A DNA stretch of 64,000 nucleotides from Rehmannia glutinosa (lineage: Eukaryota; Streptophyta; Magnoliopsida; Lamiales; Orobanchaceae), in contig JABTTQ020003020.1 in NCBI GenBank assembly GCA_016081115.2, positions 62,001 to 126,000 on the forward strand, in the 5' to 3' direction. Below the pieces are notes generated by a model. The model searched no databases. It was not told the DNA's origin and saw only the letters and a list, made by a program, of their open reading frames with translations. This document shows, piece after piece, positions 23,251-34,381 of this stretch. The first letter of the stretch is position 1, and each line of letters begins with the position of its first letter. A program made the position numbers and the translations under genes.

Positions 23251-24495
23251 ACACACGACCTAATTAAATGGCTAACAATATCTCATATATTAGTAGTATT
23301 GATATTACCTAGCACTACACTGATTTAATAGCGGTGTATTATTCCACATTTATGTAAATTAATTTCCATGAAACATTACGACATTTTGGTTTTTTTTTTT
23401 TTTTGAAAGGATATTTTGGTTTATTATGTATGTTTGTAACCAAAACTTATGCTAGAGGTGGTCATATTGTGGCTAAATTAACAAAATATGGCATTCGCCA
23501 CAATATTTCGCCAATTGGGGTGAAATTAGGGGGTTTTAAAATTTTAAGTGAAGGCTCCCTTGCAAGAGGAGCCTTCAAAGCAGGCGCCCAAAAAAATGGC
23601 GCCTGCTGAAAAGCCACTTTTTATTTTGACATGTCAGGCGTAATTTTGACTGCCGCCTGCCTTTTGCAGGTACAGAAGGCTCCACTACAGAGGGTGCCTA
23701 CCCCTCTATTTAATGGGCGCCCTCCCCTCCTTCTTTCATAGCTCGACGAACACAGTCTTCCCTCCCTAATCTTCTTCCCTACTTCTGCAAATGGGTTCCC
23801 AGTTTGCATGAGTTCCAATTTTGCATCTCCATAATATCTACCAAATCCACATCTGTGGACGAAAAGTCGACGGCGGCAGCGGACGGCGGAAAAGGGCGAT
23901 GGACGGCAGCGGTAGACGCGCGGGCGGTTGTGAACTTGACAAGCCTTTGATTTGGACCGCTTTTTCAAAATTTTAAGTAATTTTTCGTATATTTTGAACA
24001 ATTTTAAATATTTGCAGTTTATTTTGTTAATTATTATTTTTAGATTAAATGATTGTTTTTGGTAGGTAGATAATGTTTGTTAATGTTATGTTTAAGTATT
24101 TTTATAAATTGTTACTAAATTACTGAATAATATGGTAGGGTTGTAGAAAAATGTTATTTATATGTATTTTAGAAAAATGTTAGTAAATTATATCAAATAT
24201 GGTAGTGTTGTAGATAAATGTCATTTTTATGTATTTATAAAAAATACTAGTAATTTGTTGAATAATATGGTAGGGTTATAGATAAATGTTATTTTTACGT
24301 ATTTTTAAAAATTGTTAGTAAATTTGTTAGTGAAAATAATTATAATTGAGCGTAGATAACTTTTTGTAAATATTATTTTTAGGTTTGTAGCTAATATAAT
24401 TGGAATTTCTTAAATTATTAGTAAAAATGATAGAAAAATTAATTAATTATTGTGTAAGCATTTTTAAATAACATTTATGTTTAATTTTTGAAGAT

Positions 24496-24759
24496 ATATC
24501 AGACAAAATTAGCGTATTTGTGCACTTTGGAGGAGAAGTTGTTGGAGCAACACATATTGATTGTAATATCGACCTATCAAACTTACTAGGACTTTTGTAT
24601 GAAATGACGGATTTGGATCAAAATCGCCATAAGTTGACAATTTATGCTAAGTATTTTGATAATAATAATTCACGGGTGGTTCCAATTAAAAAGGATTGGG
24701 ATCTTAGTTTTTTTTTGGATCCGATAATTTGGTTTAAGGTCTTTAGACCTATTTGTTGA
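24496..24759 (+). pseudogene. MULE transposase N-terminal fragment
   Basis: The readable peptide starts MHFGGEVVGATHIDCNID and contains DLSNLLGLLYEMTDLDQ. The order (short strand, aspartate-led turn, 'L..L..M' helix) resembles the N-terminal domain of plant MuDR-type transposases. The catalytic DDE and SWIM regions are missing, so it is a remnant. The TIRs and 9-bp duplication around it support the assignment more than the peptide does. Confidence 0.5.
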
Positions 24760-25022
24760 ATCAGAAATTTTGTCTCACACCGTATCACCACCAATTTCAT
24801 TGGAAAATGAGTTTTACCAATATGCATCTTATATTATGTGTTGTAAGGACTTTATGATGTAATCATATTTTCGTTCAGTAAAATTTCTATTTTAGTTATC
24901 CAAAAAATTATGTATTTATTTTATATTTAATATTTATTTTCGTAAATTAAAAAAAATTGACTTTGACAGTAGGCGCGCATTGAAGGCTCCTATTAAAAGG
25001 GAGCCTTCACTTAAAATATTAA

Positions 25023-25433
25023 GGGAGTCATTGTTTGGCCTTTCGTTCCGCTCATTTTTACTTTTAGAGAGAATATTGTGAAAAAATTATTTTAAAAAAT
25101 GAGAATGGATTTTGAATGTGTAATTGGATACAAGATAAAAATGTGATGATGATAGTTGATGTGATAGTTTTTTTTAGTATAATAGTAATTAGATTTGATT
25201 GGTGATTTGAAAAATAAGAGAGAGTAAATAGCGTATTTGTGATATAATTGTATAATAATGATGATTGATGTGATATTTTTTGTTTAAATTATAATTGAAT
25301 GTGATTGATGATTTGAAAAATAAGAAAAGTAAATAGTGTATTTTTTAAAAAAAAATTCAAGCAATCGCATATCCATCAAAATTTTGTCCAAAAAGTAGAA
25401 GGGATGAAAAATCTTTCACAAGCAAGCACTCCC
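25023..25433. mobile_element. Tourist-type MITE nested in the right TIR of the MULE
   Basis: TIRs gggagtcattgtttgg and (reverse) gggagtgcttgcttg, flanked by TAA on both sides (25020-25022 and 25434-25436). A 3-bp TAA/TTA duplication marks PIF/Harbinger-Tourist elements. It interrupts the MULE right TIR exactly between blocks that are contiguous in the left TIR, so it is the younger insertion. Interior: repeated 'gatgatgat / gtgattgatg' motifs, no ORF. Confidence 0.85.
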
Positions 25434-25512
25434 TAAAACCCCCAAATTTCACCCCAAGTTTGCAAAAAATTGTGGCAAATCCTATATTATGTTAATTTAC
25501 CCTCATATTGTG

Positions 25513-26340
25513 TTCAGTTAGCAGGTCGAGACATAAAATTCATCGTGCATGATTTTTCAATCCTAACTTGACATTTTTTTTAATCGTGTTAAATTTCTTA
25601 ACCATAACCCGACATGTTTATTATTAGTGTTTTCGTATCAACCCAAAATAAATTGTATAATTTTAAAATCTAAATAACTCGTCTAATTATATGGGTCGTT
25701 GAATACTTAATTTTAATGTGAAAATCATATTTAAATACATTTGATAATTTTTAAAATTCATTATTAAATTTATACCTACAACATATTTAGTCATTCAAAA
25801 AATTAGAATATTAAACATATTATCATCACAATCATGTTCAAAGAGTTAGAGGGTGTTTGGCTAAGCTTAATTAAAACATCTTATAAGCTCCTACATCTGA
25901 TAAGTTGTTTTAGGAGCTTATAATATATCAGATCTTATTTTAAAAATAAGTTGTCAGAGTGTTTGGATAAAATAATATAGTTGAGCTTATAAGCTGTTTT
26001 TATATCTTATAAAATTATTAATTATAGTTTGGTCTTTTGAATGTTTAAAATAAGGAGCTTATAAGCACTTTTATTAAAAGTTGGGGTGGAGGTACTTTTT
26101 TTCAGGAGCTTATAAGCTCTCTGACAGCTTTTTTTTAGAGCTTATAAGTTCTTTTGAAAAAAAATTATCAAACACATTTTAAGAACTTATAAGCTCTTAA
26201 ACATCTTATAAGCTGTTTTTAAGAGCTTATACCAAACACCCTCTTAATCGTATTATTTCAAATTAATTCTAATACGAATGGTTTATATTCGTGTTTCTCA
26301 TATCCAACCCAGTAATTAATCTTAACACGCTTATACCGCA
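25513..26340. repeat. Degenerate 'CGTGTC'-type repeat split by a MITE
   Basis: 25513-25848 and 26247-26340 carry motifs of the family at 22366-22859 (gcaggtcgagacataaaattc, cataacccgacatg, cgtgtttctcatatccaaccc). The Tourist MITE at 25849-26243 sits inside it. Strongly diverged; no coding content. Confidence 0.4.
25849..26243. mobile_element. Tourist-type MITE with perfect GAGGGTGTTTGG ends
   Basis: Perfect 12-base terminal inverted repeats, gagggtgtttgg and ccaaacaccctc, flanked on both sides by TTA (25846-25848 and 26244-26246). The 395-base interior is dominated by 'gagcttataagctc' palindromes, which would fold strongly. The same motifs occur in kinase intron 2 (3487-3822). Confidence 0.88.
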
Positions 26341-26469
26341 TTAGTTTTTTATCATATTTTTATATCCTATCAGAAATTATCACACCCAACCTATACTCCT
26401 TTCTTCCAATTCACATAGGCTTTAATAAATAGCAAAACATACCACTGTTGAGTCGACCAAGGTTTTTGG

Positions 26470-27060
26470 GGCAAATACATAGTTTCATCAATTTTTTGGG
26501 GGAATAATTACAAAAGCACACTGATTTGCACAAAAACTAGAGAATCACAACTTGAAATAGAAAAATAAAATTGAAAAGTAACCCCAACCCCCAATACCCC
26601 ACCATCCCCCGAACCCCAAAGTCATCATGCCAAGACTCGAATTTCATAATTTCATTAGAGTCCCCACACTTTTGTCCTTTTCCGATCCCCCCACCTTGGA
26701 GCTGCGTCGGATGGGCCCACCTCCAACACAATGTGGGTCCCGCTTCTCAAATAAAAAACCAACAAAAAATCATGCAAGATGGAGCCCACTTAGGGGACCA
26801 CTGGGTACATGCGGGCTCAGATTCCGAGGCCATTGTCTCCATTGCCCGAAGTCTTGCCCTCTGCCCGCGGGCAGCTAGTAATATTCCAAAACCATTATAA
26901 TTTTTAAATTATTTTGGTTAGATTGTCCGTTACACGTGAGGCCTCAAAGATGCCACCAGCGAAGTACACAACAATTACTCGGAGGGGACACGTGGCTTTC
27001 GATGAACAAAAATCGCAGTACTGTGCTCCTCGATATACGTTGTGGGAGGGCCACTATCCT
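26470..27060. other. GC-richer intergenic segment, no recognised gene
   Basis: Local base composition rises at 26580-26880 and 26930-27060. Open frames here (for example 26571-26900) show no recognisable domain and lie in a proline/serine-rich frame produced by C runs. I see no gene I can support. Confidence 0.35.
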
Positions 27061-27079
27061 TAGATTTAATAAAATCGAC

Positions 27080-27333
27080 AGGCATGCCCCGGGCCATATC
27101 TCAACTGGTAAAGGATTTGGGTGACGTGATGTCTGATTGCTGGCACCTACAGTGTAGTTCTTCGAATCCCTCTAGTAACGATTTACAGGGTGAAGGAGAA
27201 CTTCTTATCTGGTGACTCAGTCTTCGGCAGCCCAAGGACCCTGACTAGTTGAGTCATAACCCGTGCTTCACATCCTCCACGAAGCTCCAGGGCAAGGGCA
27301 GTAGGAGCCCTCAAGGATGGGGTTCATCCTTTA
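27080..27333 (+). mobile_element. Possible tRNA-derived SINE
   Basis: An A-box-like string (tatctcaactggtaaagg, 27097-27114) is followed about 50 bases later by a B-box-like string (gttcttcgaatccc, about 27157-27170), the spacing of a pol III tRNA promoter. The unit is bracketed by direct repeats 'taaaatcgac' (27070-27079 and 27334-27343, followed by aggc and ggcc). A clear tail repeat is lacking, so this is tentative; the tRNA-like part does not fold into an intact tRNA by eye. Confidence 0.45.
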
Positions 27334-27446
27334 TAAAATCGACGGCCTTGATCAGCCAGCGCATGATCCTCTATTATTGGTGTAGAGTTTGCACGCTATG
27401 TTTGGCAAATAATTATCAGCATTTTTTAGTGCATATCATAACCGTA

Positions 27447-27691
27447 GAGTTGTCAATTTAACCCAGGCCGATAAAATGGCAGGATTGGGCTATATTTTCT
27501 TAGGCCCAAAATGAGCCGGATTTTTTTATCCGACCATTTGTCCTAGAAAACCGACCCATTTTACTGGCCCGATTTTTCTTTTGTATTTTCGTGGGCTAGA
27601 TCCAAAATTGATGTCTTATTTACTGTTTGCTGTGACCCAATTTTTTGCTTTAGTCCGACAGCCGGCACTGGCCTAGCCCGTTTGACACCTC
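27447..27691. mobile_element. Small hAT-like MITE
   Basis: The ends gagttgtcaatttaaccc and (reverse) gaggtgtcaaacgggc form an imperfect TIR with GC-rich subterminal 'aggcc' patches. Flanking octamers taaccgta / taatcatg match at only 5 of 8 positions. No ORF. The class is inferred from end shape. Confidence 0.45.
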
Positions 27692-27944
27692 TAATCATGG
27701 GAGTAGGGGTGGCAAAACTAAGTTCCAAATCAGAATCAAAACTGTGTTCAATGGTTTTGAAAACCGTTGATCGGAATACAATTCCAAACCGACCATATGA
27801 AACACGTCTTAAAATAAATGTTACAAGCGAGCTACATTACAAACATAAATAATAAAGTTAGGTAAAACATAAACATTAAAAGTACTGATGGATTCAATTC
27901 TAAGTCCTATCTTAATAAAGTAATAAACCATGACAAAAACTTGC

Positions 27945-28309
27945 GTGAGACGGTCTCACGGATTTAGATCCGTGAGACGGAGCCCTTACACAAAGTTTTA
28001 AAAGTTTTTTTTTCAGATTTTATTTTTTTAGGGTTTATATTTGTTTTTTTAGGGTTTATTTTGTTTCTTGGGTTTATTTTTAATTGATTTGTGTTTTTAG
28101 GATTTTTAGTTTTTTTTAGTGTTTATTTTTTATTTTTTGGGTTTATTTTTGTTTTTCGGGTTTATTCTTCATGGTTCATGTTTTTAGGGTTTATTTTTGT
28201 TTTTTCATGGTTCATTATTATTTTTAAATTTATTTTCATGGTTCATGTTCTCAAGACGGAGCCTTTAGAAGGTCCATCTCACGGATTTAGATCCGTGAGA
28301 CCGTCTCAC
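27945..28309. mobile_element. Palindromic-end MITE (GTGAGACGGTCTCAC)
   Basis: Both ends carry gtgagac(g/c)gtctcac followed inward by a perfect hairpin, tctcacggat...atccgtgaga, with a 4-base loop. The interior is T-rich with tandem 'ttagggtttattttt' repeats. This terminal motif is familiar from dispersed MITEs in many dicots (general knowledge). The flanks share acttgc but no exact duplication. Confidence 0.65.
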
Positions 28310-28316
28310 AAGAGAC

Positions 28317-29400
28317 TTGCTCATAAACCATTAATCATTGCTTAAAATTATATGGATTCTGTTCTAAGTCCTACCGTATATAGCAAGAAAACAAATAATG
28401 CATCATCCTCATATATAAATACTTTTTTGGAAGTTTACTTGTAAGACAGGCTGTATCTTCATTTTAATCATTTATATAAATAATTGTATACCCAAAACCT
28501 ATTTTGTTTTATTGTCCTTACATCAGATTTATATAACTAAGACTTTATTTATCATCCTATGTTGTGCAGGGGAAAACCACTATAAATTTTATATATTTCA
28601 ATAAATAATAAATAAATAGTAGATGATATATAGTATTATTTTAGGATCTGGTTGGCCACAGCCTAAGTTTGTAATTCTTTTCTAAAAATTATGTTAGTTT
28701 TATGTGGTAATAATACATTTTCTTTTTAAAATGGAGAGATAAACAATCTTGGAAGGGGATTATCTACTTTTAATATTGTACATTATTTTTGTTGACAAGA
28801 AAAATAATTTCATTAATTAATTCAAACTAGCAATACATTGATGAAGGCATAAACAAATCTGTTAAAAAACATAAAAAATGAAACTATGAAAATATTCATA
28901 GCATCTAGGTTAGTAATAAAAAATAGTTTAAAGCTTATAGTTTTCAAAATATTATAGTGCCTAGATACCCATGATTCCAAATATATAATATGTTAAAGAC
29001 CATAATCTAATTTGTTATATTTGTCTGTTGGATCAAAAAATTACTTGTTTGAATCATCCACATAAGAAAAAATATTGCACCAAGACGGTGATAAACCAAA
29101 CGATACATCAGATGGTGAAATCACAAACGTAATAATAAAAAATAAACAAACAATCCAGATCTGTATGGGAAAACCACTTATTTAAAAATAAATCGATAAA
29201 AAGATGCAGAATAGAAATCATCCTTAACCATAAAAAACAAGAAAAATAGCAAAAGAAAGAACTAGTTTGAAAGAAAGGATGATATCGATGATTTTTATTA
29301 TTTTATTGTATTGTACACTATTTAAAAGTTAGATTGCAACATTATTATTTATTAGCATAAAGGATGGAGTAATTTAGGGCGTGTAGCAACAATTACTATG
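28317..29400. other. AT-rich intergenic sequence
   Basis: About 1.1 kb with no gene, no long open frame and no repeat that I could match elsewhere in the window. Confidence 0.4.
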
Positions 29401-29415
29401 ATAAAGATGCTATAT

Positions 29416-29549
29416 GGCAATGGGCAAATTCGATGCTAGCCCATGGGCACTACCCCAATCCATACAAATCATGACATGTGGCAAATTGATTCCTTCCTCT
29501 ATTTTTATGCTTATTGAATCCATACAAATCATGACATGTGGCAAATTGA
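29416..29549 (+). repeat. Left TIR of the FAR1-type MULE, with 60-base period direct repeat
   Basis: Inverted match to 39811-39909. In this copy a 33-base block starting aatccatacaaatc is repeated with a 60-base period (29457 and 29517), a partial tandem duplication absent from the right TIR. Confidence 0.75.
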
Positions 29550-30280
29550 ATTTTTATTTATTTTATTTTATTTTCCTTTTTCCAATTAAACTTAACCATG
29601 AAACTTAACTATAGTTAATATTTTGTATAAATCTTAAATCTGAAAATAATCAAATCTTAAATTGAAAATAAAACAAAGATTTATCAAATCTTAAATCTAA
29701 AAATAAACTAAAGGATCTGTATCATATGTTAAATCTGAAAATCAAAGAAAGGATTTGTATCAAATCTTAAATAAGAAAATGAAAAAAATCATTCCAGAAA
29801 GATTCCTCATTCTTGGTTCAATCAAATTCACGGCAATAAAGAATTCTCATTCTTGGTTCACGCAAATTCACGGCAGACGGAAACTTCGAATGTAACTTTT
29901 GCTTCTAACACTTCATTAGACTATTTTTTTTTTTGATCGGTCACTTCATTAGACTATTAATCATTGGAAACGTTTTGATTAACTTTTTTTCATTATCCAG
30001 GGTTTAGGTTTATTTCAGTTTTGGGGATTTGAACTTATGATTTATTGTGTTAATATCTTTCATTAGAGAGAAGTACCGGGGCTTGTTTTTCCATGCTTGG
30101 GCTCCAATATTATATTAAGTTGTTTGAAAATAGATCATTTTAAAGATATGAATTATGAAGAAACCGGAAATATATCTGATTTCCTAGGTTTGTAGTTTTT
30201 TTTTATTTCATTCTTACAAGAACAAATTGTTATAAAAGTAGTTCTTTAATTTAATTATAAAGTTTGTTTGTTGTTATAGA

Positions 30281-32493
30281 TTTGGAGGAAGACAATCGTG
30301 AAGACATGGCCAATGGGTCGAAAAACAATGTACTTTTTTATGAGTCGGCGATACCAAAAGATGTTGATCGTGCACAACTGTTGATATAGTTGTAGATGAG
30401 TTGGAGAGCAAATTAGCGGTGGCAATGCCATGAGAAGTGTTGATGATACATATTTATTGTATTGTAACTATGCACATGCTAAAGGATTTAGCATTAAAAA
30501 AGGTGATCAACGCTACTTTTCGCGTACTAATGAACTCCAAGCAAAGGAGTTTGAATGTTCTTGTGAAGGAGTTAAAGATGAAAAACGTTCTAGTCAAAGA
30601 CTACCGATTTATCAAAAGCCGATAACTAGAACTAAATGCAAAGCGAAACTTAGAATTACAAGGGAAAAAGGGGAGAGTGGAAGGTGAGTAGGTTTGATAC
30701 AGAACATAACCATGAAATGGTCGCGGCAGATCAAACTCATTTATTAAGATCATCACGTAATTTGTCGCATGCTAAGAAGTCTACTTTAAAAGCTATGGTG
30801 AATGCTGGAATATCAGTGGCTAATGCAGTTTCTTTCATGGAAAATGCAACGCATGGGCCACAAAACTTGGGGTTTATTCGAAAAGATGCATATAATCACC
30901 TTAGTCGTTTAAAAAAACATACAAAAGTTGAAAATGGAGATGCTTCGCTTTTACTTCAATATTTTATAAACAAGTCGAACAATGAGGCTTTTTCTTTGGA
31001 ATGTGCAATTAGATGATGACAATAGGGTGATGAACTTTTTCTTCGAGAGATTACAGATGTTGGGCTGATTACGAATATTTTGGTGATGTTGTTTCAGTTG
31101 ACACAACTTACAGAACAAATAGGTATAATTTGATATGTGCTCCCTTTGTTGGCATAAATCACCATAGGCAAAATGTGATGTTTGGCTTGGCCTTTATGTC
31201 AGATGAAACAGAATCTTCTTTTGAATGGCCGTTTAGCACATTTCTTGATTCTATGAGTGGTAAAACTGAAATAATTTTTAGTGATCAATGTCAAGCAATG
31301 ATGAATGCAATAGAAACAATATTTCCATGTGCACACCATCGTTTGTATCAATGGCATATCAATCAAAATGCTCCTTCACACTTAAGAAGCTTGAATGGTG
31401 ACTCAATGTTTAAACATTTGTGGCATAAGTGTATGAGTCATTGTGAATCTGAAGAAGAGTTTGAAGCTACATGGAAACCTATGATGGATCAATATAATCT
31501 TGGGTCTCATAAATGGCTAAATGGCATGTACAAGTTGCGACATAAATGGGCTACTCCTTTTAGCAATCAAAAGTTTAGTGCGGGGCTTTTGGCTACATCT
31601 AGAAGTGAGGGTACAAACTTAGTATTGAAAAAGCAGGTAATAAGAGCATTTCCTTGTATGATTTTGTTCTTATTTATGAAAAGATCCAAAATAATTGGCA
31701 TGCCAAAGAGAAAGCCGAGGACACTCGTTGTCGACATAGAAAATCATCAATGATTGTGAAAAATCATCCATTATTGACTCATGCAGATGATGTTTATACA
31801 CTCAATATATACCAATTGTTTGAATTGGAATTGATTAATTCTTTGAATACAATATTTAATGAGCAACCATTGGATTTTGGCAGTCATTCGCTTGAGTTCA
31901 AAGTGAAGTCCGATGGTCAAAACTCGACAATTAGACAAGTGGTATACAATAGACAAAATCGTGAAGTGAAGTGTACTTGTCGCAAATTTGAGTCATTTGG
32001 TATATTGTGCAAGCATGTTTTGAAAGTTTTCAATTATATGAATGTGAGTACTTTGCCCAAATCATACATAAAGAAGCGGTGGATGAAAAATGCAAGAAAT
32101 AGAGTATTTGATGAGGTTGTTGAAGATAAAAGTGGAAATGGAAGTAGCCATACATCTCAAATGGTATTTGTAAACCATGCAATGAGGTCAATATATGATC
32201 TTACTATGCAAGCCAAAGCTTATGAAGAGACAATAAATGTATTGGTTGGAATTATAAATAATGCAACTCAACAAATAAATGCTTTGGTTGAAAATTTAAG
32301 TTTGGATGATCAAAATAGTTGTGAAAAACCCATTGTTGATGAAGAGAATGAAGATGAAGTGCTTATACATAATCCTCTTTATGTCAAGTCAAGAGGAATT
32401 ACAAATGCTTGCATAGTACGACATTGGGATGATAAGAGTAAAAGAGGAAAAGGGAAAGGGAAGGGAAAGACTGAAAGTTCTAGTAAGTTATAA
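30281..32493 (+). pseudogene. FAR1/FHY3-like MULE transposase, frameshifted
   Basis: Domains in order: FAR1-type DNA-binding domain (about 30412-30730; YCNYAHAKGFSIKKG, TRTKCKAKL, DTEHNHEM), MULE DDE transposase core (about 31085-31640; VVSVDTTYRTNRYNLICAPFVGINHH, SDQCQAMMNAI, HHRLYQWHI), and SWIM zinc finger (CTCRKFESFGILCKHVL, about 31972-32025). A lysine/glycine tail ends at 32493, with a possible further exon after 32591. At least four frameshifts break it: near 30680, 30990, 31043 and 31640. An upstream exon fragment after 'tatag' at 30280 is possible. It is a transposon gene rather than a domesticated FAR1/FHY3 regulator because it sits between TIRs and is broken. Confidence 0.88.
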
Positions 32494-34132
32494 ATTTCGA
32501 TTCAATAATTTCTTTATTTCTATTGATTTATAAGTTCAAAGTTGAGTGTTAGAATAAGTTCTATTGATTTATTTATGCTTTTGTCTTTAGATACGAAAGG
32601 CACCAAAAGAAAGGGACAAAGCTCACAAGAGGGTACTCATGCTCGAAACACACAAGAATCAAATTTCTTCCCACCACCGCAACACCGGACTAGTTATCCT
32701 TTTCAAATTCCATCATTTGGAACTCAATTTGTTGCAAATCAATCACATTGGAAATATCCAATTCAAGGGATATATGCACTTTCTTATTGTTTCTACATAA
32801 ATTTTATAAATACTGATCATGTTACATGTTTTATTTTGTATTTGCAATATAGGGAGTTAGTGGAAATATCTACCAAAGTGGTCAAATGAATTTATTCACT
32901 TATCCGTTTGAGGATTGTCATTCTTCACAGGTATGATAATTATTTTTTTGGAAAAAAAAGTGATTAAAATTTTCTCCTTATGAGCTAATCAGAATTTTTA
33001 ATATTTTTGTGTTTTTTTTCTAGGGTAATTGATCATGCTATTTGACGTCAATATCATTAGTTGTAGTAAAGTGAGACTTTATTAATGTACTGTAGTTTCA
33101 AATTTATCTCTGAAAAGTGCGAGTTCAATTGTACTAGTGCAGTAGTAAAGCCGACACATTTCTTTTTATTTGAATGTTAAACTTGAATGATTGCCACACT
33201 TGCCATTTGAAGCATTTTGAAAATTGATATTCTCAAAAGGTTTCTAGGTTTCATGATTTGCTTCAGTTGACTACATCAAACGAATTCTACTGTTTTGAAA
33301 TGACATTTTTGGTTCTCATTTGTGCTATATTTTTTCATTAATATTCATTTCTTCTTCTTCTTTTTTAAATGGAATTGATTTTTATTTCTTTCTTTGGATA
33401 AGTTATCAACACTAAAATTTAAAACTACAAGTCTGCAAGCTTGCACCAACAATAAATGAACAATATTCAAGATGGCCATGCATGTAATTTCCATACATTT
33501 AACTTGTTTCTCATGGGAGTAAACCATGAGCTCCAAGTCTCAATTCATGCCTCTGAGCAAGTTGGATATTTAAAAGATGAAAAACACTTGTCAACATTAG
33601 GTATTTAACTATGTAAAAGTTCTTATACAACAAGAACTCAAATTCTTACTTTAAATTTCTTTTAAAAGAAGTCAAATTTTTACTATGACCAACCAAAGGT
33701 GTTTGATGAATGACGATCCCTTCAGTGTCATGCACATCAACTTTATGAAAATTTAGTCATCTATAATACCATAAAAAACAAAGCCAAATTAAAAATATAA
33801 GTAAGATGAATATATGCCATGAGGTGATTCCATAATGATAAAGAAGAGACTTCAAGTCTGCAATCTATAAAAATAATACAAGGAAAAAAATAATGCGCAA
33901 CAAAATAAATTAGCAATATCTTGAACTTCAGTAATTATCACTACTTTAATAAATAAAAATGGCCCAGAAAAATAAAAAAAACACCCACATTGAAATTAAG
34001 TTACACAATCTAGAGAGAGAAAGGTAATTGAACAGAAAATAATTAAGCTTTCATTAAGGTATTTTCTTTTGAAACACACATATATATTACAATTTCTTCC
34101 AAAAAAGAAGAAGCTAACTTCTTATTGATCAC
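32494..34132. other. MULE internal sequence without clear genes
   Basis: 32592-32930 may be further 3' exons of the transposase gene (acceptor 'gtctttag' at 32591, then a serine/glutamine/proline-rich frame). 33040-34132 is AT-rich with no recognisable feature. Confidence 0.35.
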
Positions 34133-34372
34133 TGTAAAAGCTCAGAATTAATTCAAGAAACTGGTACTCAAACCAGTCATCAAGATATCAAGTCCATAAG
34201 TTAGTTATAGTCAGTTTAGTTTGTTAAGTTTGTTATGATAGAATATCTTAGCTATATATATTGGTCATCTATAGATATGTAAATCACTTTTCTCATTCTA
34301 TTCAATTGTATAAAACTCTGCTACTCCATGAATAAGAATTCGATCCAGATGTTCAATTCATCAATTTCCACA
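34133..34372 (+). repeat. 5' LTR of the nested copia element
   Basis: 240 bases, TG...CA, with TATA-like 'agctatatatattgg' near 34250. It is immediately followed by the primer-binding site at 34373. Confidence 0.93.
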
Positions 34373-34381
34373 TGGTATCAG
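34373..34381 (+). other. Primer-binding site of the nested copia element
   Basis: tggtatcag, complementary to the 3' end of initiator methionine tRNA, is the standard copia minus-strand primer site. It abuts the LTR with no spacer. Confidence 0.85.

Larger units (their letters stand above)
23472..25503 (+). mobile_element. Mutator-like element with 9-bp duplication and long TIRs
   Basis: Exact 9-bp direct repeats CATATTGTG flank it (23463-23471 and 25504-25512), the Mutator hallmark. TIRs exceed 100 bp: left from gctaaattaacaaaata through a 'ggggtgaaatt' block to 'aagtgaaggctccctt'; the right TIR carries the same blocks in reverse but is split by a Tourist MITE at 25023-25433. Subterminal hairpins (aaggctcc...ggagcctt and caggcgcc...ggcgcctg) lie at 23551-23608, with a similar hairpin at 24981-25007. 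The interior keeps one transposase-like fragment (24520-24759). Confidence 0.85.

Noticed and set aside
23621..24001. 126-residue arginine-rich minus-strand ORF
   Set aside because: Runs antisense through the MULE's GC-rich subterminal area; low-complexity, no start context or homology.
26571..26900. 109-residue ORF in a GC-rich stretch
   Set aside because: Overlapping frames on both strands are equally open, and no domain or splice context is seen.
27097..27173. Functional tRNA gene
   Set aside because: A- and B-box-like strings are present but no cloverleaf with an anticodon arm and paired acceptor stem can be drawn.
30281..32493. Domesticated FAR1/FHY3 light-signalling regulator
   Set aside because: Domain order fits, but at least four frameshifts and flanking long TIRs show a transposon gene in decay.
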